Of a stretch of 64,000 nt of DNA, positions 17,092 to 25,604 are shown piece by piece. The DNA comes from Acidovorax sp. GBBC 1281. Lineage in GTDB: Bacteria; Pseudomonadota; Gammaproteobacteria; Burkholderiales; Burkholderiaceae_C. The stretch is from the NCBI RefSeq assembly GCF_028473645.1, contig NZ_CP097269.1:1754001-1818000 (forward strand), read 5' to 3'. Each line of letters opens with the position of its first letter. The first letter of the stretch is position 1. The notes beneath the pieces are model-generated. The model saw only the letters and a list, made by a program, of their open reading frames with translations. It searched no databases and had not been told where the DNA came from. The translations under genes and the position numbers were made by a program.

Positions 17092-18512
17092 GCCTGCACC
17101 TCGCGCGTGTTCATCATCAAAGGCTTGACCGGTGCCTGCGACCGCAGGCGGCCCACCTGTTCCACGGGAACGTGGCAGGCACTCGCGACGATCTCCGCCG
17201 CGGCATGGCCGCAAAAGCGCCCCTGGCAGCGCCCCATGCCGACGCGGCTGAAGGCCTTGGCGCGGTTCACTTCCTGGCTGTCCATCTCGCTCACGCAGCG
17301 GCGCAGTTCGCCCGCGGTGACGGCCTCGCAGCGGCACACCACGGCCGCATCGGGCAGTGCCGCGGCCTGCGCATGCGGCCAGGGAAAGGCCCGCGCCAGC
17401 CCCTGGCGAAAGCGGTCCATCTGGCCCAGCGTGCGGCGCAGCGCGGGCGCCTCCTGGCCGTAGCGGGCGCTGCCGGCGGGATGCTTCAGGTCGGCCAGCG
17501 CCGCCAGGGCGGTCAGGCGGCCCGCGGCCTCGGCCCCGTCGGCCCCCAGGATGCGCACGCCGTCGCCCGCCAGGTACACGCCGGGTGTGCTGCTGCGGCC
17601 GTCCGCGTCGATGCTGGGAAGCCACTGGCGGCTCACGGGTTCGAAGGCGAACGCGCAGCGTGCCAGATCGGCCAGTTGCGTCTCGGCCCGCAGGTGCCAG
17701 CCCAGGCCCACGGCATCGCATTCGAAGCGTCGTTCCTGGCCCTGTGCGTCGCGCACGGCCACGGCCTGCACACCCAGGCGGTCGTCGCCGTCGATGGACA
17801 GTGGCGCCACACCCTGCAGCACCGGCACGCCTGCCGCCCGCAGGCCGCGGATCAGCCCCAGGCCGCGCAGCGCGAGCGTGGGCCGCGCCAGCAGGCCCGC
17901 GATGGCGGCCCAGGGCTTGGATGCGGGCGCGGTGTCGAGCACCGCCGCCACGCGCGCGCTGGCCTGCACGTACTGCGAGGCCACCAGGTACAGCAGCGGC
18001 CCGCTGCCCAGAAAGACGACCTGCGAGCCGATGGCGCAGGCCTGGGCCTTCAGCGCGATCTGCGAGGCGCCCAGGCTGTAGCAGCCGGCGCGGTGCCAGC
18101 CGGGCACGGGCATGAGGCGGTCGGTGGCGCCGGAGCACACCAGCAGCGCGTCGAACGGCAGCGTCTGTGGCTCGCCGGCATGCACCACGTGCAGTTCGCC
18201 GGCGGTCACGTTCCAGGCCAGGGTGTCGGGCCGGTAATCGACCGATGCGCGCAGGGCGTCGAAGTCGCGGTGCAGCGCCTGGGCCTTGCCGGCCTCGCTC
18301 CCGTATAGCTTGGCGTAGGGCCGCTTGAAGCCTTCGGGCTGGCGGCGGTAGATCTGCCCGCCGTCGCGCCGGCTTTCATCGATCACGGTGGGGCGCAGGC
18401 CGGCCTGCACCAGCGCCTGGGCGGCGCGCACGCCGGCCGGGCCGGTGCCGACCACCACGATGCGGGGCGAGCCGGTAGGGGGGGTGATTGGGGTGGCGGT
18501 GGGGGCGCTCAT
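17088..18512 (-). CDS. FAD/NAD(P)-binding subunit of the dehydrogenase (HcnB/OoxA-like)
   Basis: A 474-residue pyridine-nucleotide-disulphide-type flavoprotein. The N-terminal dinucleotide-binding motif VVVGTGPAGVRAAQAL lies at about residues 17-32, with GGQIYRR near 50 and a second Rossmann motif VVFLGSGPLLYLVA near 163. The C-terminal [2Fe-2S] domain has CRCEAVT and GRCQGRFCG (about residues 383-435), giving four cysteines. This matches HcnB and OoxA. It would pass electrons from the C subunit to the respiratory chain. It overlaps both neighbours by four bases. Confidence 0.9.
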   Translation of the reverse strand: MSAPTATPITPPTGSPRIVVVGTGPAGVRAAQALVQAGLRPTVIDESRRDGGQIYRRQPEGFKRPYAKLYGSEAGKAQALHRDFDALRASVDYRPDTLAWNVTAGELHVVHAGEPQTLPFDALLVCSGATDRLMPVPGWHRAGCYSLGASQIALKAQACAIGSQVVFLGSGPLLYLVASQYVQASARVAAVLDTAPASKPWAAIAGLLARPTLALRGLGLIRGLRAAGVPVLQGVAPLSIDGDDRLGVQAVAVRDAQGQERRFECDAVGLGWHLRAETQLADLARCAFAFEPVSRQWLPSIDADGRSSTPGVYLAGDGVRILGADGAEAAGRLTALAALADLKHPAGSARYGQEAPALRRTLGQMDRFRQGLARAFPWPHAQAAALPDAAVVCRCEAVTAGELRRCVSEMDSQEVNRAKAFSRVGMGRCQGRFCGHAAAEIVASACHVPVEQVGRLRSQAPVKPLMMNTREVQA

Positions 18513-18883
18513 GCCGCGTCCCCTTGCGCATGGCGCGCCAGCGATTCGCGCAGGTCCGGCGTCACCGGCCATTGCGCCGCGGGCGGGTGGGTGAGCACCT
18601 CCATGCCGGCTTCGGCCTGGGTGGAGCAGGCGCGCAGCCGCCCGCCCGAAGGTGTCCACACCCAGCAGTCCTGGCAGGCACCCATGAGGCAAAAGCCCGC
18701 GCGCGGGCCGTCGCCGAACTCGCTGTCGCGCACCCGCCGGCCGTGTTGCAGCAGTGCCACCAGCAGGGTGTCGCCAGCGAGCGCGGCGGCAGGCAGGCCA
18801 TCGATCGTCAGGGCGATCGGGGGGCGATCGGTCTCGGCCAGCCGCACGAAGCGGGCCGGCGGGCGGTGGGCGGTATCGGGCAT
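18509..18883 (-). CDS. [2Fe-2S] ferredoxin-like subunit of the dehydrogenase (HcnA-like)
   Basis: A 124-residue small iron-sulphur protein. The four-cysteine motif C-x4-C-x2-C-x12-C (FCLMGACQDC followed by RLRACST) is that of HcnA-type subunits. It is first of the three overlapping genes and supplies the electron-transfer subunit. The start at 18883 follows GGAGG-like sequence. The Lrp/AsnC gene lies 17 bp upstream on the same strand and could be in the same transcript. Confidence 0.88.
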   Translation of the reverse strand: MPDTAHRPPARFVRLAETDRPPIALTIDGLPAAALAGDTLLVALLQHGRRVRDSEFGDGPRAGFCLMGACQDCWVWTPSGGRLRACSTQAEAGMEVLTHPPAAQWPVTPDLRESLARHAQGDAA

Positions 18884-18900
18884 GGGCGTCTGGAGGGAAG

Positions 18901-19398
18901 TCAGCGCTGGTGGGGGAAAAGCCGCTCGATGGGACAGTGCGTCTTGATGAACGGCGTCTTGATGACGATGTAGCTGAAGTACTTGGAGATGCCGAGGTTG
19001 CGTTCGAGCAGGTCCTCGATCACCTCCTGGTAATGGTTCACGCCGCGCGTCAGAAAGCGCAGCAGGTAGTCGTAGCCGCCGCTCACCAAGTGGCATTCGA
19101 GCACCTCGTCCACCTCGCGGATCGCAGCCTCGAAGCGCGTGAAGTCTTCGCGGCGGTGGTCGGTGAGCGTGACCTCGGTGAACACGGTGAGCGTGTCACC
19201 CAGCTTTTCCAGGCGCAGGTGCGCGCCGTAGCCGGCGATGTAGCCCGCCTGCTCCAGGCGCTTGACGCGGATCAGGCAGGGGCTGGGCGACAGGCCCACC
19301 GCGTCTGCCAGGTCCACGTTGGTCATGCGCCCGTTCTTCTGCAGCTGCGCGAGGATGCGCAGGTCCAGGCGGTCGATCTTGAAGGCTTCGTTCATCAT
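18901..19398 (-). CDS. Lrp/AsnC-family transcriptional regulator
   Basis: A 165-residue amino-acid-responsive regulator. The N-terminal helix-turn-helix is LDLRILAQLQKNGRMTNVDLADAVGLSPSPCLIRVKRLE (residues about 10-48); the C-terminal RAM effector domain spans about 65-145, with VLECHLVSGGYDYLLR near 103. These proteins form octamers and often act on adjacent amino-acid catabolic genes. It sits between the aminotransferase and the dehydrogenase subunits on the same strand, so both are likely targets. Two ATG codons lie side by side; the first, at 19398, is used here. Confidence 0.93.
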   Translation of the reverse strand: MMNEAFKIDRLDLRILAQLQKNGRMTNVDLADAVGLSPSPCLIRVKRLEQAGYIAGYGAHLRLEKLGDTLTVFTEVTLTDHRREDFTRFEAAIREVDEVLECHLVSGGYDYLLRFLTRGVNHYQEVIEDLLERNLGISKYFSYIVIKTPFIKTHCPIERLFPHQR

Positions 19399-19472
19399 GG
19401 CGGCATCGGGGCGTGAAGGAGGCTTCGATTCTGCGGCGGCGCGCAGTCGCTGTGTTGGTGTTGCCGCTGGTT

Positions 19473-20876
19473 TCAGCCCTTGAGCGCGGCGCGCACGTCG
19501 GGCGCGTCCAGCACGTCGTCCAGCGTCTTTCGCAGGCGCTTGAACATTTCGGCGAACTCGTCCTCGGTGTAGGTGAGTGCGGGCGCAAAGCCAAGAATGT
19601 TGTCGCCGAAGGCGCGGAACACGATGCCGTTGCGGTACGCCGTGGCCGCGATGCGTTCGGACAGGCCCAGCGCCGGATCGAACCCGCGCCGGGTCGCCTT
19701 GTCGCTCACCAGCTCCAGCGCGCCCAGCAGGCCGCGGTGGCGCGAGTCGCCCACCAGCGGGTGCGCCAGCAAGGCATCCAGCCCGGCCGCGAAAGGCGCC
19801 GCGCCGCGCTGGCCGTTGGCGAGAATGCCGCCTTCCTCGTACAGCCGCAGCACTTCCAGCGCCACCGCCGCGCTCACCGGGTGGGCGGAGTAGGTGGCGC
19901 CGTGGCCGATGGGCGCGCCCTCGGGTGCACCGTCGGCGATGCCGGCGTAGAGCGCGTCCGAGATCACCGTCGCCCCCATGGGCACGTAGCCGGCCGTCAG
20001 GCCCTTGGCCAGCGTGAGGATGTCGGGGGACACGCCTTCGGCCTCGCAGGCGAACAGCGGGCCGGTGCGGCCGAAGCCGGTGATGACCTCGTCCACCACC
20101 ATCAGGATGCCCAGCTCGCGCGTGGCCTCCCGCATGGCCTTGAGCCAGCCCTGGGGCGGCACGATCACCCCGCCCGATCCCTGGATGGGCTCGCAGAAGA
20201 AGGCCGCCACGTTGTCGGCGCCCAGCTCGGCCACCTTGGCCCGCAGCGCCGCCACCGAAGCCGCGATGATGGCCGGGCCGTCCGACGGGTCCGCGGCGCG
20301 GTAGGGGTTGGGCGAGGGAATGTAGTGCTGCGTCGGCAGCGGCAGGTCGAACCCGCGGTGGAAGGCGGGCAGGGCGGTGAGCCCGGCACCCGTGGACGAC
20401 GAGCCGTGGTAGCCGCGCTCCAGCGCGATGAAGTGCTTCTTGGCCGGCTGGCCGATGGCATTGTGGTACTGCACGATGAAGCGCACGGCCGCATCCACCG
20501 CTTCGGAGCCGCCCAGCGTGAAGTACACGTGGTTCAGCGATTTTGGCGTGATCTGCACCAGTTTTTCGGCCAGAAGAATGGCCGGCTCGCTGCTGAAGTG
20601 GAAGTAGCCCGTGGCGTAGGGCAGGCGGCGCATCTGCTCGGTGGCGGCCTGCACCACGCTCTCCTGGCCGTAGCCCACGTTCACGCACCACAGGCCGGCG
20701 AAGGCGTCCAGCAGCTCGTTGCCCTTGGCATCGGTGAGCCATGCCCCCTGGCCCGAGGACAGCACGGTCGGGCCGCGACGCTCGTGCGCTCGCCAGGGCG
20801 AGACGGGGTGGATCAAATGCGCGCGGTCGATGGCATCGAGCGAGGCGAGCTGGGGCAGGTCGGTGAGTTGGGTCAT
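19473..20876 (-). CDS. Class III omega-aminotransferase
   Basis: A 467-residue PLP enzyme of the aspartate aminotransferase-family class III group (SpuC, beta-alanine:pyruvate and putrescine:pyruvate aminotransferases). Lys291 in TLAKGLTAGYVPMGA should bind PLP and Asp262 in VVDEVITGFGR the pyridine nitrogen. The FAGLWCVNVGYG region near residue 59 is typical of pyruvate-dependent diamine aminotransferases. It moves an omega-amino group to pyruvate, giving an aldehyde and alanine. The aldehyde could be taken on by the dehydrogenases at 23175 or 33358. Position next to an Lrp regulator suggests induction by an amine or amino acid. Confidence 0.92.
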   Translation of the reverse strand: MTQLTDLPQLASLDAIDRAHLIHPVSPWRAHERRGPTVLSSGQGAWLTDAKGNELLDAFAGLWCVNVGYGQESVVQAATEQMRRLPYATGYFHFSSEPAILLAEKLVQITPKSLNHVYFTLGGSEAVDAAVRFIVQYHNAIGQPAKKHFIALERGYHGSSSTGAGLTALPAFHRGFDLPLPTQHYIPSPNPYRAADPSDGPAIIAASVAALRAKVAELGADNVAAFFCEPIQGSGGVIVPPQGWLKAMREATRELGILMVVDEVITGFGRTGPLFACEAEGVSPDILTLAKGLTAGYVPMGATVISDALYAGIADGAPEGAPIGHGATYSAHPVSAAVALEVLRLYEEGGILANGQRGAAPFAAGLDALLAHPLVGDSRHRGLLGALELVSDKATRRGFDPALGLSERIAATAYRNGIVFRAFGDNILGFAPALTYTEDEFAEMFKRLRKTLDDVLDAPDVRAALKG

Positions 20877-21067
20877 GGCGGGGTCCGGTCGCGGGCCAGG
20901 GGTTCGGTGGCGGTGGTGAGGCGTCTGTCGATGGCCCCAAGGTTAGGCCAGGGGCCGCTGCGCGTGGTGCTGCTTTGGCGGGGTTTCGCGCAGCACGCTG
21001 CGGTTGTTGGCGCGGTGGCAGCAGATCGTGCGGTGCCCCCGGGGCGCTGGCTGCCGGCCGCCATGCG

Positions 21068-22003
21068 TCAGTAGCCGCGCGAGCGGTCCACCAGCCCCAC
21101 CATGGGCTCGCCCGCCTCGAACCGGCGCAGGTTGTCGACCACCACGTTGGCGGCGCTCAGGGGCTGGGTCATGCTCGCGATGTGCGGGGTGAGCTGCACG
21201 CGCGGGTGCCGCCAGAAGGCATGCGACGGCGGCAGGGGCTCGGGGTCGGTCACGTCGAGCACCGCCTCGCCGATCTGCCCCACGGCCAGCGCGGCCAGCA
21301 GGTCGGTGTCGATCAATTGCGGCCCGCGCCCCACGTGCACCAGCCCGGCACCGGCCGGCAGTTGCGCGAACAGGTCCTTGTTCAGAAAGCCCCGCGTGGC
21401 ATCGGTCAGCGGCAGCAGGCACACCAGGATGTCGGTGCGCGCCAGGAAGGCCGGCAGTTCATGCCGGTCCGCGTAGCAGTGCACGCCGGCGAACTGGTGG
21501 CGCGAGCGGCTCCAGCCCGCGCAGTCGAAGCCCAGGCCCCGCAACTGGGCCAGCACCGCCTGCCCGAGCGAGCCCAGGCCCAGCACGCCCACCCGGCGTT
21601 CGCTGGCCGGGCGCACCGGCAGCACGCGCCATTCGCCTTGCTGCTGCTGGCGGCGGTACTGGGGCATGTCGCGGTGCAGGCCCAGCACGGCGTGCGTCAC
21701 GTACTCCACCATGCCCTGCACGATGCCGGGCTCCACCATGCGCACCACGGGCAACTCGGGCGGCAGCGCGGCGAAGTCGAACTGGTCCACGCCCGCGCCC
21801 GATGAAAACAGCACTTGCAGCTGCGGAAAGCGCGTGGCCAGGTCCTGCGGCGGCTCCCAGGCCGCGAGAAAGCGCACCTGGTCCGGGTCGCCGATGTCGG
21901 GCCAGATGCGAAAGTCGATCTCGGGCGCGCGGTCGCGGAACACGCCGGCCCACTGGCGACCGCGCACGGGGTCGGATTTGTAGAGAAAGGTGGTGGAGGT
22001 CAC
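21068..22003 (-). CDS. ghrA: Glyoxylate/hydroxypyruvate reductase A-like D-2-hydroxyacid dehydrogenase
   Basis: A 311-residue NAD(P)-dependent D-2-hydroxyacid dehydrogenase. It has the short catalytic domain of GhrA (LFSSGAGVDQF, VEPGIVQGMVEYVTHAVL), the nucleotide-binding motif VGVLGLGSLGQAVLAQL near residue 138, VHVGRGPQLID near 233 and the catalytic histidine in LTPHIASMT near 280. It reduces glyoxylate or hydroxypyruvate in the cytoplasm. The start is GTG 22003, chosen because no ATG lies in frame at family length. It is in line with the aminotransferase, 191 bp away. Confidence 0.9.
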   Translation of the reverse strand: MTSTTFLYKSDPVRGRQWAGVFRDRAPEIDFRIWPDIGDPDQVRFLAAWEPPQDLATRFPQLQVLFSSGAGVDQFDFAALPPELPVVRMVEPGIVQGMVEYVTHAVLGLHRDMPQYRRQQQQGEWRVLPVRPASERRVGVLGLGSLGQAVLAQLRGLGFDCAGWSRSRHQFAGVHCYADRHELPAFLARTDILVCLLPLTDATRGFLNKDLFAQLPAGAGLVHVGRGPQLIDTDLLAALAVGQIGEAVLDVTDPEPLPPSHAFWRHPRVQLTPHIASMTQPLSAANVVVDNLRRFEAGEPMVGLVDRSRGY

Positions 22004-22041
22004 GGCAAGGCCCGGCAGGGTGGATCGTCGAAGGGGTGGGC

Positions 22042-22941
22042 TCAGCCCAGCGCCTGGGTGACCAGGGCGAACAGCCGCGGGGCACCGTGCGGGGCGTCCG
22101 ATGCGGTGGGCAGGGTGCCGCCGCGCACCATGGTGGTGGGCGCGTCCACGCGCAGCAGGCCGATGCTCTCCAGCCACTCGGCCAGGCCGCTGTCGAAATC
22201 GATGTCGATGCGCGTGAAGTGGCCGGCGTTCATGCCGGCCAGGTGGGCGATCAGCGCCTTGGCGCTTTCCGCATCCGGCGCCACGACGGGGCCGATGGCG
22301 TGCCCGCGGCCGAAGCGCCGCAGCAGCGCGAAGCCGCGCTGCTCGCCGTCGTGGTCCAGCACCACGCAGGCATCGCTGCGGGCCAGCAGGTCGTCGATGA
22401 GCGCATCGCGCGGCATGCCGCGCGCCTGGGCGTCGAGCCGGTGCAATGCGGCCGCCTCGTTCAGGCCGGAGGGGCGCAGGCGCCAGCCGGGGGGCAGGGC
22501 GATCAGCGGCGTGGGCCGGGCCACGCCCTGGTGCTGGCGCACCTCGCCCGTGCGCACGAAGCCCAGGCGCTCGTACAGGCCGCGCCCCTCGGCGGTGGCG
22601 TGCAGCAGCACCGTGTGGCCGTCCAGGCCGTCGAGCAGCGTGGTCATCAGGCGGTGGCCGATGCGGCGGCCCTGGCAGGCCGGGGTGACGAGCACCAGCC
22701 CGATGGTGGCGTGCCGATCGCCCCACTTCCAGCGCTGGGCGGTGGCGATGGTCTGCCCGTCGCGCTCGGCCACGAGGCCATCGGAATGCGCGAACACCTG
22801 CTCCCAGTCGGCCAGCCGGTGCGGCCAGCGCAGTTCGGCCGACAGCGCCTGCGCCTGCGGCAGGTCGTCGGGCGTCATGGGGCGCAGCAGCACGCCGTCC
22901 TCGGCGGTGGCAGGGGTGGCGGGCAGGGCGGTGGAGAGCAT
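22042..22941 (-). CDS. GNAT acetyltransferase with C-terminal second domain
   Basis: A 299-residue protein. The N-terminal GNAT domain (about residues 15-140) shows the acetyl-CoA loop VTPACQGRRIGHRLMTTLLD and LYERLGFVRTGEV. The C-terminal half (about 150-290) looks like the secondary domain found in YitH-like acetyltransferases (GLNEAAALHRLDAQARGMPRDALIDDL). The substrate is unknown. It is divergent from the aldehyde dehydrogenase, with a 233-bp gap, and lies 38 bp before the ghrA-like gene on the same strand, so they probably share a transcript. Confidence 0.85.
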   Translation of the reverse strand: MLSTALPATPATAEDGVLLRPMTPDDLPQAQALSAELRWPHRLADWEQVFAHSDGLVAERDGQTIATAQRWKWGDRHATIGLVLVTPACQGRRIGHRLMTTLLDGLDGHTVLLHATAEGRGLYERLGFVRTGEVRQHQGVARPTPLIALPPGWRLRPSGLNEAAALHRLDAQARGMPRDALIDDLLARSDACVVLDHDGEQRGFALLRRFGRGHAIGPVVAPDAESAKALIAHLAGMNAGHFTRIDIDFDSGLAEWLESIGLLRVDAPTTMVRGGTLPTASDAPHGAPRLFALVTQALG

Positions 22942-23174
22942 GGGCGGCGTCCTCGTTGCGAAGGGATTGGGCGTCTATCTTGGACGACATCGGCAGGCCG
23001 CACCACCCCGAATTCGGGTTTGCCCGCAACTTGCAAGCTTCGTCTGCCGGGCGCGTGCGTTTTGCAATTCGCTGCGGTGACGCGGGGCGTTACGGGCACA
23101 AATGCTGGACCTTCCTGCCTAGCATCGAAGCACCTTTTTCCAACTGCGCGCAGCCCCTTGCGCGCCCCCGTTCC

Positions 23175-24680
23175 ATGCTGCTTTTCGATCCCCGGTCCAT
23201 CGCCGTTCCTGCCGGCCACTTCATCGGCGGGCGCCTCGTGCCCGATGCCGGCCGCATCGCCGTGCTGCGCCCCTCCGACGGCCAATGGCATGCCGACCTG
23301 CCGCTGGCCGATGCAGCCACCGTGGACGCCGCGGTGCAGGATGCGTGGCAGGCCTGGCGCACCACGGACTGGGCACGGCGCGCCCCGCGGGAGCGCGCCC
23401 GCGTGCTGCGCCGCTGGGCTGACATGATCGAAGCCGACGGCCCGCAACTGGCGCCGCTGGAGGCCGTGTGCTCCACCCGCCCGGTGCGCGATGCCGCTGC
23501 GTGGGACGTGCCCTTCACCGCCGAAGGGTTGCGCTTTTTCGCCGAATATGCCGACAAGCTCGGCGGCGAGGTGGCCGCCACGCGGCACGACCACCTGGGC
23601 ATGGTGGTGGCCGAGCCCTATGGCGTGGTGGGCGCCATCACACCGTGGAATTTTCCGCTGGTGATGATGTCGTGGAAGGTCGGCGCCGCGCTGGCCGCAG
23701 GCAATGCGGTGGTGCTCAAGCCGTCCGAGATGACGCCGTTTTCCGCCGTGCGGCTGGCCCAGCTGGCGGTGGAGGCGGGCGTGCCGCCCGGGCTCTTCAA
23801 TGTGGTGCAGGGCGATGGCCGCACCACCGGCGATGCGCTCACGCGGCACCCCCGGATCGCCAAGATGACCTTCACCGGATCGACGCGCACGGGCGCCGCC
23901 ATCATGGCCACCTGTGCGCTGCAGGGCCCCAAGCCCGTCACGCTGGAGCTGGGCGGAAAGAGCCCGCAGCTCGTCTTCGACGACGCGCCCGATGTCGACC
24001 GGCTGGCCGGCCTCATCGCCGGTGCCATCACCGGCAACGCGGGCCAGGTGTGCGTGGCGGGCTCGCGGCTCATCGTGCAGCGCGGCATCGCGCCGGAACT
24101 GGTGGAGCGCATCGGCGCGCGGTTCGCCGCGCTGCGGCCCGGCGCCACCTGGGACGACACCGCCACGCTGCCACCCATCATCTCGGCGCCACAGGCCGCA
24201 CGCATCCTGGACATCGTGGAGCGCGCGCGCGACGCGGGCGCCCAATTGCGCTGCGGCGGGGGGCTGTTCGACGACGTGGCCGGCGGCGTGGCGGCCGGTG
24301 CGGCGGGCGGAGCGTACTTCCAGCCCACGCTGCTCGAAGGCGTGGCGGCCGACAGCCCCGCCGTGCAGGAAGAGATCTTCGGCCCCGTGCTCACGGTGCA
24401 GACCTTCGACACCGAGGAAGAGGGCCTGGCCCTGGCCGCGCACGCGCACTACGGCCTGGCGGCCGGCGTGCACACCGCCGACATCGGCCGCGCGCTGCGC
24501 GCCATGCGCGGCATCAGCGCGGGCACGGTCTGGATCAACCGCTACGGGCGCAGCGCGGACTTCGTCATTCCCACCGGCGGCTACCACCAGTCGGGCATCG
24601 GCAAGGACCTGGGCCGCCAGGCCGTGGAGGCCAACCTGCGCTTCAAAAGCGTGCTCATCGACTTTGCTGCAGCGCACTAA
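23175..24680 (+). CDS. NAD(P)+-dependent aldehyde dehydrogenase
   Basis: A 501-residue aldehyde dehydrogenase with every catalytic residue in place: Asn159 (ITPWNF), Glu258 (LELGGK) and nucleophile Cys293 (GNAGQVCVAGSR). NAD binding is seen in VVLKPSE (about 179-185) and FTGSTRTG (about 233-240). It oxidises an aldehyde to an acid in the cytoplasm; the genomic setting suggests an amino-aldehyde from the nearby aminotransferase or oxidases. ATG 23175 is the first start giving family length; the long open frame before it is not family-like. A small HAD gene follows 215 bp downstream. Confidence 0.93.
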   Translation: MLLFDPRSIAVPAGHFIGGRLVPDAGRIAVLRPSDGQWHADLPLADAATVDAAVQDAWQAWRTTDWARRAPRERARVLRRWADMIEADGPQLAPLEAVCSTRPVRDAAAWDVPFTAEGLRFFAEYADKLGGEVAATRHDHLGMVVAEPYGVVGAITPWNFPLVMMSWKVGAALAAGNAVVLKPSEMTPFSAVRLAQLAVEAGVPPGLFNVVQGDGRTTGDALTRHPRIAKMTFTGSTRTGAAIMATCALQGPKPVTLELGGKSPQLVFDDAPDVDRLAGLIAGAITGNAGQVCVAGSRLIVQRGIAPELVERIGARFAALRPGATWDDTATLPPIISAPQAARILDIVERARDAGAQLRCGGGLFDDVAGGVAAGAAGGAYFQPTLLEGVAADSPAVQEEIFGPVLTVQTFDTEEEGLALAAHAHYGLAAGVHTADIGRALRAMRGISAGTVWINRYGRSADFVIPTGGYHQSGIGKDLGRQAVEANLRFKSVLIDFAAAH

Positions 24681-24895
24681 CGGTGCGTTGCCGCACGCCG
24701 GCGGTGCAGACCGCATGGCATGCCGCAAGGCCCCCGGCAAACCGCAGCTTTCGCGCGCCGCACCCCTGCATTTCCCTATGACACCCGCGAAACCGCGTGC
24801 TTCAATCACTTCGTAATGACACTGTCGCAAACGCCAGATAAGGCGCTGCGAACCGCCCCGGTCGGTGACCGGCCCAACCCGAGGATTCCGAGACC

Positions 24896-25561
24896 ATGAC
24901 CTTCCGTCCCAAGTACGTGACCTTCGACTGCTACGGCACGCTCACCCGCTTTCGCATGGGCGAGATGACGCGTGAACTCTTCGCCGACCGCATTCCGGCC
25001 GAGCGCATGGAGCAGTTCATCGCCGACTTCAGCGCCTACCGCTTCGACGAAGTGCTGGGCGACTGGAAGCCCTACGAAGTGGTGCTCAAGAACGCCGTGC
25101 GCCGCCTGTGCAAGCAGTGGAAGATCCAGTACCTGGACGCCGACGGCCAGAAGTTCTACGACGCCGTTCCCACCTGGGACCCGCATGCCGACGTGCCCGC
25201 CGGCCTGGCCAAGGTCGCCAAGGAGATCCCGCTGGTGATCCTGTCCAACGCCTCCGACGACCAGATCCAGAAGAACGTCGCCATGCTCGGCGCGCCGTTC
25301 CACCGCGTGTACACCGCGCAGCAGGCCCAGGCCTACAAGCCGCGCCTGAAGGCGTTCGAATACATGCTCGACTCGCTGGGCTGCGGCCCGCAGGACGTGC
25401 TGCACGTGTCCTCCAGCCTGCGCTACGACCTGATGTCGGCCGACGACATCGGCATCAAGAACAAGGTGTTCGTGAACCGCGGCCACGGCCCGGGCAACCC
25501 GGCCTACCACTACGTGCAGATCGAAGACATCGGCGGCCTGCCGGGCGTCGTCGGCCTCTGA
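24896..25561 (+). CDS. Haloacid dehalogenase type II-like HAD hydrolase
   Basis: A 221-residue HAD-superfamily protein. Motif I is TFDCYGTLTRF (Asp near residue 10, with Cys-Tyr as in type II L-2-haloacid dehalogenases); motif II ILSNASDD lies near residue 116, Lys in AYKPRLKAFEY near 147, and motif IV HVSSSLRYDLMSADDIG near 166-182. It probably hydrolyses a halo- or phospho-substituted organic acid. It is the first gene of a same-strand run leading through an FAD oxidase to the ABC transporter, with 43 bp to the next start, so it probably belongs to that operon. Confidence 0.88.
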   Translation: MTFRPKYVTFDCYGTLTRFRMGEMTRELFADRIPAERMEQFIADFSAYRFDEVLGDWKPYEVVLKNAVRRLCKQWKIQYLDADGQKFYDAVPTWDPHADVPAGLAKVAKEIPLVILSNASDDQIQKNVAMLGAPFHRVYTAQQAQAYKPRLKAFEYMLDSLGCGPQDVLHVSSSLRYDLMSADDIGIKNKVFVNRGHGPGNPAYHYVQIEDIGGLPGVVGL

Positions 25562-25604
25562 GCGGTTTTTTACCTTCCTTCCCACAGCCCGCACGCCCCT
25601 TGCC

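Noticed and set aside
15919..18883. Hydrogen cyanide synthase (HcnABC)
   Set aside because: The subunits are homologous, but the Lrp/aminotransferase setting fits amino-acid or opine dehydrogenases, which share the same architecture.
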